Below are positions 44,747 to 57,523 of a stretch of 64,000 nucleotides of DNA, piece after piece. This stretch comes from Rhabditoides inermis (lineage: Eukaryota > Nematoda > Chromadorea > Rhabditida > Rhabditidae): the NCBI GenBank assembly GCA_963966185.1, contig CAWZYM010000384.1, forward strand, positions 684,001 to 748,000, given 5' to 3'. Each line of letters opens with the position of its first letter. The first letter of the stretch is position 1. The position numbers and the translations under genes are program-made. Below the pieces are notes generated by a model. It did no database searches, was not told the origin of the DNA, and saw only the letters and a program-made list of their open reading frames with translations.

Positions 44747-46116
44747 CTACTCGGGGACGGCCTCTTCGCGAGGAACGGGGCCAGTGGTGTTGACAGGTCC
44801 GGGGGTGGGAGTGTAGTCGCGAATGTTGTCGACGATCCATGGCTGAGCGAGTGCCTGCAATACAATGGATGACGAGGGCTGGTATCCCTAGTGTACCTGC
44901 TCGAAGGGCATGCGCTGGGCGGGGTCCTTCTGGATGAGTCCACGGATGAGGACGCACGCTCCCTCGGACACGGCGGCCGGAATGTGGAAGTTGCCCGCTT
45001 TGATGGCGGCGAACGTGCTTGTCCGATGGCGGTTGTAGAAGGGGGCGTGGCCGACGATGCACTCGTACATCAGCACCCCACACGACCAGTGGTCCACCTA
45101 CACACTCTTCTCCACACACACACACACCCCAACCCAACCCCGCACCTTCTCGTCGTGCTGCCTATGCTCCAGCATCTCAGGCGACATGTAGTCGGCGGTT
45201 CCACACAGAGTGTCGCGCCTGGTGCCCTACAACAACCACCATCCAACTGTGCACAGTCAGTACTCACATCGGAGACGACGGACCAGCCAAAGTCAGCAAG
45301 CTTCACATTGCCCAGAGCGTCGAGCAGAATGTTCTCGGGCTAGGTTGAATACCGTAACCACCGCAAACTAGGCGAGTAAAGTACCTTTATGTCTCGGTGG
45401 ATGACCTTCCTCTTGTGGCAGTAGGAGACGGCATCCATCAACTGAGCCATCAGCCTGAATGCAGTCACATTGGACTGTGTCGTCGGATGCGCACTCACTT
45501 GGCCACCACCTTCTCCTCCAGCTTTCCTCCCTTCGACTTGAGCATCTCCCACAGTGCTCCGTCCTTGGCGTACTCCAGCACCGTGTACACCCTGTCGTCG
45601 TCGTGGAAGAAGCAGTATAGACGCAGGATGTTCGGATGCCTGCGTCAATGTGTGAGTGGAAAGAAGAGGAGGGCTCACCTGAGGTGGTACTGGATCTCGA
45701 TCTCCCTCTTCACATGGAACTCGACCCTCCTCCTCTGCAGCTTCCTCTTGTTGAACACCTAAGTGACTATGCGATTAGAAGATCAAAGCAGAAATCCGTG
45801 GACTCATCCAGAAGGACCCCGCCCAGCGTATGCCCATATACTACCTTCAATGCGACAATGAACTTCGATTCCTTCTCCCTGGCCACCACCACAATGCCGA
45901 ATTTGCCCTACAACGCCACATTGACCATATGATTCCATAACGGGCGACCAACTGACCTTTCCGAGCGACCGTCCGACATCGAAATCCTGCAGAGTGAATT
46001 TCCTTCCGCTCACATCTTCAGTCGATTCGGACTCGCGTGCCTGTTGAATGATGGATAATGCATGTCCTGGCCCCTCATCTCACCTCCATTAGCACCGGCG
46101 CCGCCTCCTCCGACAT
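44747..46116 (-). CDS. AURK: Aurora kinase
   Basis: Ten exons: 46084-46116, 45957-46040, 45845-45907, 45679-45758, 45499-45639, 45385-45454, 45268-45339, 45146-45226, 44897-45097 and 44747-44854. They encode 310 aa, with only about 28 residues ahead of the kinase domain. The domain has the glycine loop (GKGKFGIVV), catalytic Lys (VALK), [29 protein letters not shown], and the Aurora-specific ADFGWSV. The activation loop reads [16 protein letters not shown] and keeps the activating Thr. Oddities are VDHWSCGV where VDLWSLGV is usual, and SPEM for PPEM. The ATG was chosen because its exon ends in phase 0, as the next exon requires. Aurora kinases act in centrosome and chromosome segregation. The short N-terminus does not allow an A/B assignment. 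Confidence 0.93.
45794..45835 (+). repeat. Inverted 42-bp copy of Aurora exon 9 inside Aurora intron 3
   Basis: The plus-strand sequence 45794-45835 (ATCCGTGGACTCATCC...) equals the coding strand of 44906-44947 (minus) at 41 of 42 positions. In the pre-mRNA it is antisense to the exon encoding [15 protein letters not shown]. It makes up about half of the 86-nt intron 45759-45844. Confidence 0.92.
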
Positions 46117-46533
46117 CGACGATTTCAGAAATGACGCCTTTCCAATCCGTCATTTTCAGATGGGTGAATGAACAATAACAAGTCATATACGCAAATCACG
46201 TTCAGTCTACGCGGTGCAAATGGTGTATGTACAGTATCGATTGATTCATCATTTTATCTCTTGCAGGCTTGCAGCACATCAAAACACAGAACACAACTAC
46301 TGTAATACAGAAAACACTGGGCGAGTATCGTAATCAGTCATAAGGATAGCCACCAACCAAAACACGCAAGCTCAATCGAATGTCGAAAACTTTAAACCGA
46401 ACCAACCAATAGGCGTGAGTGAATTGTTTTCTAATTGAATAAATAAGCTCAAAATGGCACAGCTACTGGGCACATGGGAACTAAAAAAACTATTGCTCCT
46501 ACTCTGTCAGCTGCTCCCTCCTTCTCCTCCTTC
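46117..46533. other. Intergenic, Aurora promoter region
   Basis: Lies between the Aurora start and the 3' end of the RING gene, both on the minus strand. No exon or repeat is visible. An Aurora promoter must lie here or in the 3' UTR of the RING gene. Confidence 0.45.
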
Positions 46534-47542
46534 TCAGCGACTGCTAGTGTTTCTTGCCAGAACATCCATCCTCTCCACCTTTGGAGCAGTCGGTCCCCAG
46601 CTCTGGCGACACAGGGGACACGAACGGTGAGCCTGCACAAGCAATACCGTACAACTTAACCCAATTACAGTCAACTTGAATCTACCGTACCCAAAACTCA
46701 CGTGCACAGACGCCGAGCCAACGGTGCCGCACATGGAGAACCACGTGTTGACACACCTGGAAATAGAGGAATACAACCATGTACAAGAAGAAAAGATGAA
46801 CAACAGGAAAGATCTCACTTGCGGCATCCGACCAGCTGACGACACAGCTGACAGCCCACGGGGTCATCCATCTCCTGAAATGAATCTCTCTCTCTCTCTC
46901 TCCCTTCCTCCTTGCCCACCTTGTCGAAACAGATGGTGCACTCTCCCCAGTTGCCCATCGGGGGCAGGCTGCTGCGTCGCTGGCGACCGACTGAGTGACA
47001 ATAGTGACTCACATTGTGGCAACTCCAACGAAGAGTGTCCCCCATTCCATGCCCCACTCACCCTCGCCCCTCGGTCTGCGTCCTCCGGCCGTCGTCGCCC
47101 GCGCCCCACTCCCAGACGGACCCGGCTCGTCCACTACCTATACACAAACATTGTACTAATACATGTTATCTGCAGGGGCGGCTGAGCGGATAGAGCGCGG
47201 GCCGGCTGCAGCTGGAATAGCCTCACCATCTCCCGCGGAATGCTGCCGTCAAGCGGAGCGACGCCAACCTGCAGAGGGGAAACAATCACACATACCCAGC
47301 AATCCCCATCCTAACATAAACAAATGTATGTACACATCTACAGTCAAGATTATCGCAACACCTTCTCTACAGTAATCTCAGTGATTCATACTACCGTATT
47401 GACTACAGTACCCGTACCTTGTATCCTGTGATGCGACCGCGGCTCTTGATCGGCACACAGCCACGGACACGCTCCAACACATCTCCCGGCAAGACTGCAA
47501 CCACAACGGTGACTCTCTCTTTCCCTCTCTCCCTCCCTCCCT

Positions 47543-47573
<31 letters not shown>

Positions 47574-48739
47574 ACTCACGCCTGTGGGTCGAACGATCAC
47601 CGTAGCCTAGCACAAAGCGCACACCGTTCACCTGACAATACGTGATTACCTACAATTACAATCGACAGTATCCTCAAAGTGACCATTGAAAAGCACAGTA
47701 ATCCTGCACACAGTAACCTCAATCGAGTACCGTACTGTACCGTACCCACCACAACATAGGGGGCGCCGCGTCGCACTGCCGCCTCCTCGTCATCTGGGTC
47801 GTCGTAGTCGTCAGAATCTACAACCAACCAAAAAAATTTAAACTCAACATTTGCTAATTTAAGTAATATTACAATGCTACAGTAATGTAGTATAGATCAA
47901 GGGCCTTTGCATTTGGCCCGATCTGGCGTTAAAATAAACCAACCGCTTTGTCGACAAAAAAAACTAGGCGTGGTCCGTGGTTGTTCATATCCATCCAAAT
48001 CCTTTTTTTTTACCACAGCTCACTCAATTACTTTTTCGGCCATTCTGAGCCCATTCTTATATCTTAGCCCTATTATTTAAGTCACTGGTCACTCTAAGGG
48101 GTAATGCATTTCGACAGAACATAGCTATTCTGAGGGGTAAGAAACCATACTTGCCACGTCTTTATTTTGATAATGATCGATACTCCAGTAATGCAATTAT
48201 TCACCTTCCTCTTCGTCCTCGTCTCGCTCCTCCTCGCTGTCTCTCCTCAATAGACTCTCGTCGTCGCTGCCCTCCACTAGGAACGAGTCCAGCAGGTACT
48301 CATTGTTCGCCGGATCCATGTCCTCCTCCATCTCATCCTCAAACACAACACGATTACCAACAATCATAGACTACCCTGAACTGGGGATACCTTCCATCGC
48401 TGAGAAATGTCCAACGTTTCAATTATGTAAGCCTAACATGGGAAGGGGTATGAATGCGCACCGTGTCGGCATCGCTCTCTCCGTCTGCTCCGTGGTAGCC
48501 GCCAGGAAGCATGCGACCGCCAGCCTCAACATATACATGCATAACACAATCACCTTCAATAGGTACCGTGTACGACTCACCCTTGCTCCTCCCATTCCGC
48601 CCCTTCCCCTCCTCGCCACATTGACAACAGCAGACCTCTGTCTTCCTCCTCCCACACGCATCGCCACTGCACCCTACATATCATACATCGCTCATCGCTC
48701 CCGAAATGTTTGCCATCTCAAGCAGCGTAAACTCGAACC

Positions 48740-48828
<89 letters not shown>

Positions 48829-51531
48829 AGGGAGAGAATGATCGCATAAGAATAAGCAGAGTAATAATAGGGTGATGGTGTGTGGACTGACGTGGCCAGT
48901 GTCGGCTGGGATGGCTGGCCCGTGGGTATCCCGGTGGATGAATCGGCGATGGCGGCGAGGCCTCCCCATACCGCCAGGCGTCGACGTCAGGTTCGAGCCG
49001 TTCAGAAGACCGCCCACTCAAACCACACACTTATTTATGTATCAAGAATACTGCTATTGCTGCTACCGATGTATTATCCAATCGTGAGGACGTTGAGGCT
49101 AACATATATTGGTGAAACGTACATCTCCTACTTCACGCTCAATGTACAATACCTCTATCCACATTGAATTATGTTTACATGTAAATGATATAACGTGCAC
49201 TGGCATTATCAGAATTATCCAATCGTGAAAACGTTGAGGATAACATATATTGGTGAAACGTACATCTCCTACTTCACGCTCAATGTACAATACCTCTATC
49301 CACATTGAATTATGTTTACAACAATCCCTCTGCGCACATAACCTGACCTCCCGTGAGATCGAGAATATCCTCGTCGTCGTCGGTATCCACTCGGGCGGCC
49401 ATCACGTCATCGAATGAATCGTCCTCCGAGTCCGAAGACTGAAACGACACTCAGGGGCTAAATTGTACAATATTGTAGAAGTGAACAATGCGATGAGTAT
49501 AGGATTCCTGATAATTGATGATTACTTCTGATGCTGAATATAGCACACTCTCAAAGGGGTTTAAATAATAATCGCTCAATATTAGGCACGAAAGAAATTT
49601 AACCCACAGTACTACATTCGGCCCACAATTACCGTATCTTAGCAAATTTGAAAAGAATTTTGTACAATAAGATCATTAACCACTCGTAATCATTTCGAAC
49701 AATACGATACGAATACCAACCCACCTCATTGCGGTGTCGATGACGTTCTCTTGCTCCTCTTCCTTCTTCCTGCCATCTCCCACCACCTCCTCGCACGGGT
49801 TCAGGCGATTCGCCCAGGATCGCCGCTGCAACACGTCATACTCATGTGTTGACTGGATAAACAAGTATTTATTGTGGTACAATTAAGATATTTCAGTGGC
49901 GAGTTTACGAATGAAAGGAGGGTTGATATTGTTCTGCTTGAGTGGGCGTTGCTTTTTTGTAATTAGCTGATTCATGTCCTATTGTGGCTTGATGCACCCA
50001 TTTTCACAACAATGGCGCAATTGTGTGATACCTATTCCCAAATTTATTAATCAATAAGTGTTATTCGTACGAATCGAGCAGAGGTTTGAGGAATCACCAT
50101 CTAAAGAATACTTCCTAGCGCATAAAGTGATGAAATATATAACATAAGTTGTCAGTATTATACCTAATCAAAGAAACGGCAATGAAAGAGCGACACCAGG
50201 ATTATGGTGGCTATCGTGGATGTTCTCTCATATCCATAAGTGTTTCTAAAATAGATTTCTGAACATATGAAAACATTACTTTGGCACTCTGGGGTGGAGT
50301 CACGATTTTAGGCGCCAGTGAATTGAATAAAGTTGAGTAGCGGCGTACCTATCTCGTCGGCGGTGAGAGTGGACTCTGCGAGGTGCTCCCTCTGCCGCTC
50401 CTCCTCCTCCTGCAGACGACGCGCCAGCGCCGCGTCCGCCTCCTCCTACAAAACACAACACATACCATCACACGTTGTTTACAATACGTACACGATATAT
50501 ACAATATACAACTACGAAAACGAATGATTGAATAGAAATATATGCTTGAAGGTACCTGTATCCTCTTGACGTCATGCTGGTCGGGGTCTCCGGTGGAGCG
50601 ACCGCGGCGAGCAGGCGGCTGCAACAGCAACGGAGAGTTCAGTGAGTAGATACTACATGTGTTATCATGACTAATCAGTAGGAGACGAGCCCATTAAAGC
50701 TCTTTTCCTGAATTTATCAGGATGGATTCATTACGTCGCTCAAATTTCACAATATGTTACAACTACTAACACTCTGAGATCTGAGAAATGTCAAAGGAAG
50801 AGAGTGAAGAGAAAGAGAGAGAGAGAGAGAGAGCGAGCGAGAGCGAGAGAGTAGTAATCAGAAAGAATGAACGAGTAAGACAATAATAAGGTAAGCACTT
50901 CAATCCAGGTAGATGTAGATACTAGAAACAGTGCCTTGATTCGCCTCATTATAAAGGCAGGAAATGATTACATATTAGATAGTCGATTATCAACCGAAGT
51001 GTGGATAAAGAAATATACGAATTACGAACGCGTGAAACTGACAGTAACAGAGCACATATGTATGCATACAAAATACATAAACATGAGTAAAAGATATCTT
51101 CTATAGATCGTACCTGGTTCTCAGTGTCGTCTTCGTCATCCGAGGAGAAGACAGTGCGGGGGCGGCGTCTGGCCGCCCGTCTCTCCGCAGCAGCCGCCGC
51201 CGCAGACGACATGAACTCCCTGCCAGACCCGCCCACACCGGCAGAGGGACGAGACGGACCGGCACGGTCTGCAAGGTGAGGTGTAAAACACAAAACAACC
51301 ATAAACTCCGCGCCATTACGTTTAGACGCAACATCATACGTTGTAGATTGAACCAGTAACACGAAAGTATTCATCAGGAAAACGTTTCGCAAATCAACAT
51401 GTAGAAAACGCACTGTGCGTGTTGTTGACGGGCGAGTCGGTGAGGACTATGCAGTCGTCGTCATCGTCGGATGGCAGAATGCGGCGAGCAGCCGGAGGAC
51501 CGCGTCTCCCGGAGGCCCCCGCTGATCGCAT
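46534..51531 (-). CDS. Acidic RING-type protein with SUMO-interacting-like motifs (candidate STUbL)
   Basis: Nineteen exons run from 51414-51531 through 51114-51268, 50556-50618, 50349-50445, 49725-49825, 49348-49438, 48892-48961, 48581-48666, 48462-48553, 48205-48337, 47750-47817, 47580-47631, 47418-47494, 47227-47268, 47062-47137, 46920-46990, 46819-46874, 46702-46756 and 46534-46632. They total 1602 nt (533 aa). The N-terminal half is Ser/Asp/Glu-rich. It carries DDDDDCIVLTDSP and DDDEDILDLTGG, both fitting hydrophobic SUMO-interacting motifs with acidic flanks. A Glu-rich helix (RRLQEEEERQREH) follows. A Cys-cluster (EVCCCQCGEEG) lies mid-protein. The C-terminus has a RING-like series: ECTICFD, GCQLCRQLVGCRKC, then HRSCPLCRQSWG. 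RNF4-type ligases share this logic, but orthology is not shown. Confidence 0.78.
48743..48822. repeat. (GA)n microsatellite, about 40 units
   Basis: A long pure GA tract lies in the intron between exons 48892-48961 and 48581-48666 of the RING gene. The coding strand reads (CT)n. Confidence 0.95.
49074..49320. repeat. Two-copy tandem repeat, period about 139 bp, in RING-gene intron 6
   Basis: Two nearly identical units of roughly 108 bp begin at 49074 and 49213 (ATTATCCAATCGTG...). They end in TTGAATTATGTTTAC and are separated by about 30 bp. A single degenerate version lies at 44180-44490, so the duplication here happened after that copy was made. Confidence 0.88.
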
Positions 51532-52606
51532 ACCTGATATATAGTGATACAGAATTTGATTACAACTCCACACACATGACAGAAACACAAAACATAAGAA
51601 GTAATAAGAAAAAAACGCCATCACAAATCATCATGACGAATTAATTCGAAAACAGGACATTTCCCGCGCGAATGTGAGCTATGAATAGAGCGTGCTCTAA
51701 TGATAATTACTATAAACGTGCTCCGAAAAAAAACGAGATTGGAATTTGGCAGAGCAATTTTTCAGTCAAATTTTTATTTGAAAAATGTCTTCGGATTAAT
51801 CGACAGAGAAAAAACATTGGTCTTATTGCTAAAAAAAAAAGTCGACACGCAACAATTGTTCTCACAATTGTTCTGTCAGCCGACGTGTCGTACAGTGAAG
51901 TGCCGATATACAATATAGTTTAGTATAAAAAAGCCGTATCAAAGAGTTCACTTCACAGCTGCTTGACAGCCTACTTCATCTTTTGGTGTCCAAAGTTTCC
52001 TTCTCCGAGAATGTTCTACAGTCTCACACGACGTGTGTTGCATGTTCTGTCACTCGCAAGTGTCCGTCGCTTGCTTTTCTCCTTGCCCAGCTGTCAAATA
52101 AGCGGATCAAAATCCATGCAAAGGTGACCTTTGTTTCATTCACCCCCAATTCCATATCATCACTCTCCTCCTCTCAAGCGATTTCCATTCTGTACCAGCC
52201 TCGCTGCTTCTTGACTTCTCCGTCATTCACGGGGTACTATCCTTCTGCATCATATGCATATAGCAGTCGTTGGTGGAGCTTGTACAGCACGCGAGCAGAC
52301 AGTACTACATTTCTCATGCTACGCTCGCAATAGTGGCGAGGATGAGCGATGCTCTCTCGCACATCTCATTCCTCTCACTCACGCTCATCTGAGCCGATCC
52401 CCCACAATAATGAGAACTTGATATATGAAAAATCCGCATTTCTTGTTTAATCTTTCCATAAAAAGACATGAAATCCGAAATCACATATAGAAGTCAGAAG
52501 TCACATACAGGAATCACAAAACAACGATTGCAGATGTGCGCACACCCATGTTTTGAACCAACAGTATACGTTCTCCTTTCTCTCTCCTTTCTCTCTCCCT
52601 TTCCTC

Positions 52607-52654
<48 letters not shown>

Positions 52655-53671
52655 CTCTTCATAGTATGGGTTCACGAACCATCCACATCAATCACGCGGT
52701 GTGAAATGATTGGAATGGTCAGAGAGATACAGGAGAGAGAAAGAGAAAGAGAGAGAACAGAAACTTGATTGAAACCCATACACGCCCTTATCATTTCCGA
52801 ACAACGTTCTCATCAAAACACATTTACAACCATCGCTGTTTTGTTATATTGTTTGATGCATAATATTCGCACACGTTTATGATTCATGATATCGTAATCG
52901 TCACATTTCACAGTTTGCGAGACCAGTTTGTGCAATCATAAACGTCCCCATCCAAAATCGAAAAACACCTGGTACGATGTCAGATCGGTTGTTGTCCATT
53001 CATTTATTGATTGATTGATCTACTTCCTCTCTATTACCATTACCATCGAATCCGATCTTTGGCTGGCAGCGCACATTTGAATTTCAATGGGCGCAGACGA
53101 ATTATCTATAATACCCGCATTCTCGCCACCATCACACATAACATAAATAGCGCAAATCCTCTCTATTCCGCCATTCATTTTTGATGCGCTGCTGTAACTT
53201 TGTCCTTTCAAAATTACCATTAACAAGTGTATGTGTCCTCGCCCCTTGGAATAGGGTAAGGTGTAAGATCTACGTATACTTCGCTCTTGATCGCCATTTT
53301 CTGGCAAGTTTCGGACAAAACAGAGCGTCTCACAATCATATCTTCTAGTCAATTGTGATCACTGTACGATATTGTCGTGATTTATCATGTTTTGAATGGA
53401 GAAAAAGCCGGAACTGCTTTTCTTTTCGCGCTTTCTATTCATGTATGAATCACGCTATTGCCATTTCTCGCATAACAAACCCATTTGATTCGTGTGGCCG
53501 ACCATTCCAAGATCCTTTCCAAACCATCCTTCTAATAACTAATTTCATGTACGATGCCTCATCTGTTGTTGACGCTATGAAATCTAGAAAACTTTTATTT
53601 TTATTTTTTTATCACGTCATTTCACGAATACCATTACCGTTTTCGTTTTCACATTGATTTTATTTTCAGCG
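51532..53671. promoter_or_regulatory. Divergent intergenic region of 2.1 kb
   Basis: Separates the starts of the RING gene (minus) and the SLC23 gene (plus). It holds a (CT)n run at 52611-52651 and AT-rich sequence. Open frames at 51983-52333 (+) and 53020-53352 (-) have no recognisable similarity or splice support. A splice acceptor directly before the RING-gene ATG (tatcag at about 51534) suggests a 5' UTR exon further up. Confidence 0.4.
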
Positions 53672-53777
53672 ATGAGAGAACAAACCGACACAGACATTAC
53701 AGTCAACGGGCAGGTGAGTAATTATATGTTTTAACCAAAAAAGTTCAAGAGAGGTAACTGTGCGAGTAAAAATACTT

Positions 53778-53863
<86 letters not shown>

Positions 53864-56214
53864 GCGTAGGTTGTGACGCCTGATCTCTACGATGAGAAGC
53901 AGCGACGATTCGAGGACACTTTTGAATCAGAAGACAACCAAAAAAGCGTGAGGAAGTGGGTTACTTTATTCCGCATACAATTACCTTTTTCCACGTCTCT
54001 CGTCCCATTCAGATTCTACAAAGCGCAAGACACTCCCCCTCCCCTTCTTGCTATCATGTTCGGATTCCAACAGGTGACCCAATCAAAAATTAATCACTAA
54101 AATCAATCAATACCAGGTGATGGTGTGCGTATCTGCTCTGCTCACCATTCCCTTCATTCTCTCAGAGCAACTCTGTCCCGGCAGCGACATTGGTGGGCGG
54201 AGTCTGGAAAGGCGGAGTCTCAATGCGTGTAGCTTTCAGGAAAGCTGCGCGTGCACCTTATTTCCTCCACATTCGTGGGATCCGGCATTTCCACGATTAT
54301 CCAAACCGTGTTCGGATTTAGGTAAGAGGCGGAGTCTGAAAGGGCGGAGCGATAATACTTCATTCCAGACTCGCCCTCCTCCAGGGAACCGCGTTCGCCT
54401 ATGTGCCATCTGTCATGGTGGGTCTACAGAGGATGACAGACTCGTTTCCAATATGGTCAGAAACAGCCACAGAAATGGCTAGGAAAAGCTCGAATAGGCT
54501 TTCTGAGTTTTTTTTGACGGTTTCCGAGTCTCACAAACGAGTCTGTTTGCTACTTCCAAGACAATGGGGGAGTGGCCTGAGTGGGCGTGGCTTGCAGGTG
54601 TTCATGAAACTGCCGGAGTACGCGTGCAACGCCACGTCTCATGACTATGTTCCCGAGGACGTCTACTTCGGCAAGCTCGCCATGGTGAGTGGGCGGGGTT
54701 TCAAGAGGCGGGACATGAAGAAATCACTTATTTTCATTTTTATTACTCAATACTTCACACAAAAATGACAGTTATTGGCGTAAAAGAGGCGTGGTTGCAA
54801 GGGGCGTGTCGTTTGCAGATCCAGGGATGTCTGCTCATCTCTGCTCTCATTCCCATGTTCATCGGATTCACTGGCCTAGTCGGAGTCCTAACTAAAGTAT
54901 GATTATCATTTTTATTTAATTTTTCTATATCAAACTTTGAAAATCTGCTGGAGAATTGAGCTAGCAAACAGAAATGAATATTAGACGTTTTTTGCGTCTT
55001 GTGTTCCTTGTGCAAAAATGTGGGCGTGGCTGAAGTAGGCGGAGCTTTTCAGTTCATCGGCCCCATCACCGTGTCTCCCCTCATGATACTTCTCGTCATC
55101 TCCTCTGTCGACATGGTCGTCAAGAGAGTCTCCATGCACTGGGTCGCTGTCGTGTAAGTATCTCTCCCTCTCTCTCCCTCCCTCCCTTCTTCTCCCCCTA
55201 TCTGCTATTTCTCTCTCTCCCTCCCTCCCTCTTTCCATCGTTACCATTTCAGCCAGGCGATCACTCTCTTCGCTACCATTCTCTATCTCGCCGAAGTCAA
55301 GGTGACAATTGACAATCAATAACTAATCAATGGACCCAATCAATGTCAGGTGCCTCTGCCGGGTCTGAAGAACGGAAAGCTGCACTGGTATCGCACGCCC
55401 ATCTTCGGACAGTATCCGGTGAGTGGGCGTGGCCAGAAGAGGCGGGGCATGACGTGTCACTTCAGTACATCATCGCCATCCTCACATCGTGGCTGTTCTG
55501 CGTGCTGCTCACTGTCACCGGATGGGCAGAGGAGGGTGAGTAAACACGTAAACAAGTATGTAAACTTGTAAATAACAACAAGTAAACAACTATGTAAACA
55601 AGTAAACAAACAGGCTCGGCGGCGCGTGTGGATAAGCCGGAGACGTCGCGGGTGCTGCAGGAGGCTCCCTGGTTCGATGTGCCCTATCCAGGTGAGAAAG
55701 AGAGAAAGAGATGAAGTTGTATTGAGATCGATTTGTATGGGATGAAATCAGAAAGGAATGTGTAAGGATATAGAAAAAAAAACAAAAAAAAAACAAATCG
55801 TTTGCAGGCAAGTACGGTCCTCCGACGCTGCACGCGGGACTCCTCGTCGCATTCATCCTATCCGCCATGACCAGTGTGTTCGAATCGGTAGGGGCTCTCT
55901 CTAATCTCTCTCTCTCTCTCCCTCTCTCTCTCCTCCCTCTCTCTCCTCTCACTATCCCTCTCTCTAGGTGGGTGACTACCACGCGGCAGCTCGTGTCTCC
56001 AACGAGCGCCCGCCACCCTCGCACGCTATCAACAGGGGCATCCTCGCCGAGGGTGAGTGGGCGGGGCCAGAGTGGGCGGGGCGAAGCACGTGTTCCAGGC
56101 ATGGGCTCGTTTGTGTCTGGCCTCATCGGTCCGGGCGTGGGAATGACCACGCATACTGAGAACATCGGAGTGATTGGAGTCACCAGGGTGAGGCCGCAAT
56201 CTTTCTTCTTTCGT

Positions 56215-56257
<43 letters not shown>

Positions 56258-57465
56258 CTCCCCATCATTTCCTTCTTGTCTAGGTCGCCTCTCGCACCAC
56301 TATGGTTCTAGCTGGAGTTCTTCTTATTCTGCTCGGACTCTTTACTAAGGTTCGTAATAAGTTATAGTATTTGAAAGTTGAATATAGGTAAGTGAACTAT
56401 TCGAAATAATCCAGCATATCAATGAGCTGGCTTTGTAGCCGGCACTCACTGGCTATGATTCTCGAATAGTTTGAGCCGACAGCGCGTGCAGTCGTGTCCG
56501 AGTGGTTAAGGAGATTGACTAGAAATCAATTGGGCTCTGCCCGCGTAGGTTCGAATCCTGCCGACTGCGAACATTTTGCGTGAATCTATTCAGTCAGTTG
56601 TCAACAACAATGACAATGTTTTCACAATAGGTGTGTCAAAAAACGCGCACGGATGGCCGAGTGGTCTAAGGCGCCAGACTCAAGCTGTACCTTCATACGA
56701 GCATGTGTGAGCATTCTGGTATCGGAAACGATGCGTGGGTTCGAACCCCACTCCGTGCAAACGTTTTGCTGCAATCTACACACCCGTAACTCAATGTGAA
56801 ATGTATCCTTAAAAACGTAACGTGAACGAAATAGCCATCACATCAAATCTCGGAATTCCGGAAATGTGTCACCCAGAAACTCATAATGCTAATCTCTAAA
56901 CGCATTGTGAAATCTCTCCTGTCTCATTAGGTGGGCGCGATTCTGTCGACGATTCCGGAGCCGCTGGTGGGAGGAGTCCTCGCCTCGTCTATGGCTATGG
57001 TCACAGGAGTCGCCATCGCCAACCTCCAGCAGGTATAAGGTAGATGAAGTAGTTTACGGACACTGTAAAATAGTATTGTAACAGAACAGGGTAATAAAGT
57101 GAATATATATAAATATCCGTTTCCAGGTGGACCTCTCGCTGGCGCGCAACATGGCCGTCATCGGGTTCTCCATCATGGTAGCGATTTTTTAGCGATTTAT
57201 TGATTGATGCGATTTTAGGTCGGCATGGTGATCCCGGAGTATTTCACGAAGTTCCCCGCGGATACTGGTGAGAGAGGAGGGAGGGAGGGAAGGTGATATG
57301 ATGATCCTTGCAGGCTTTGAGCTTCTCGATCAGATCCTCAAGGTACTCCTCACTCTTCCCATGTTCGTTGGAGCACTCACCGCGTGTATCCTGGACAACA
57401 CTGTCGGAGGTGGGGGATCTCTCTCTCTCTCTCTCTATCCCCTCTCTCTCTGTGACTCTCTATCT

Positions 57466-57523
<58 letters not shown>

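Noticed and set aside
51983..52333. 116-codon plus-strand frame
   Set aside because: There is no similarity, no splice support and a Ser-rich low-complexity composition. It lies in a divergent promoter region.
53020..53352. 110-codon minus-strand frame
   Set aside because: The composition is not obviously repetitive, but there are no flanking exons, no recognisable motif and no clear gene context.
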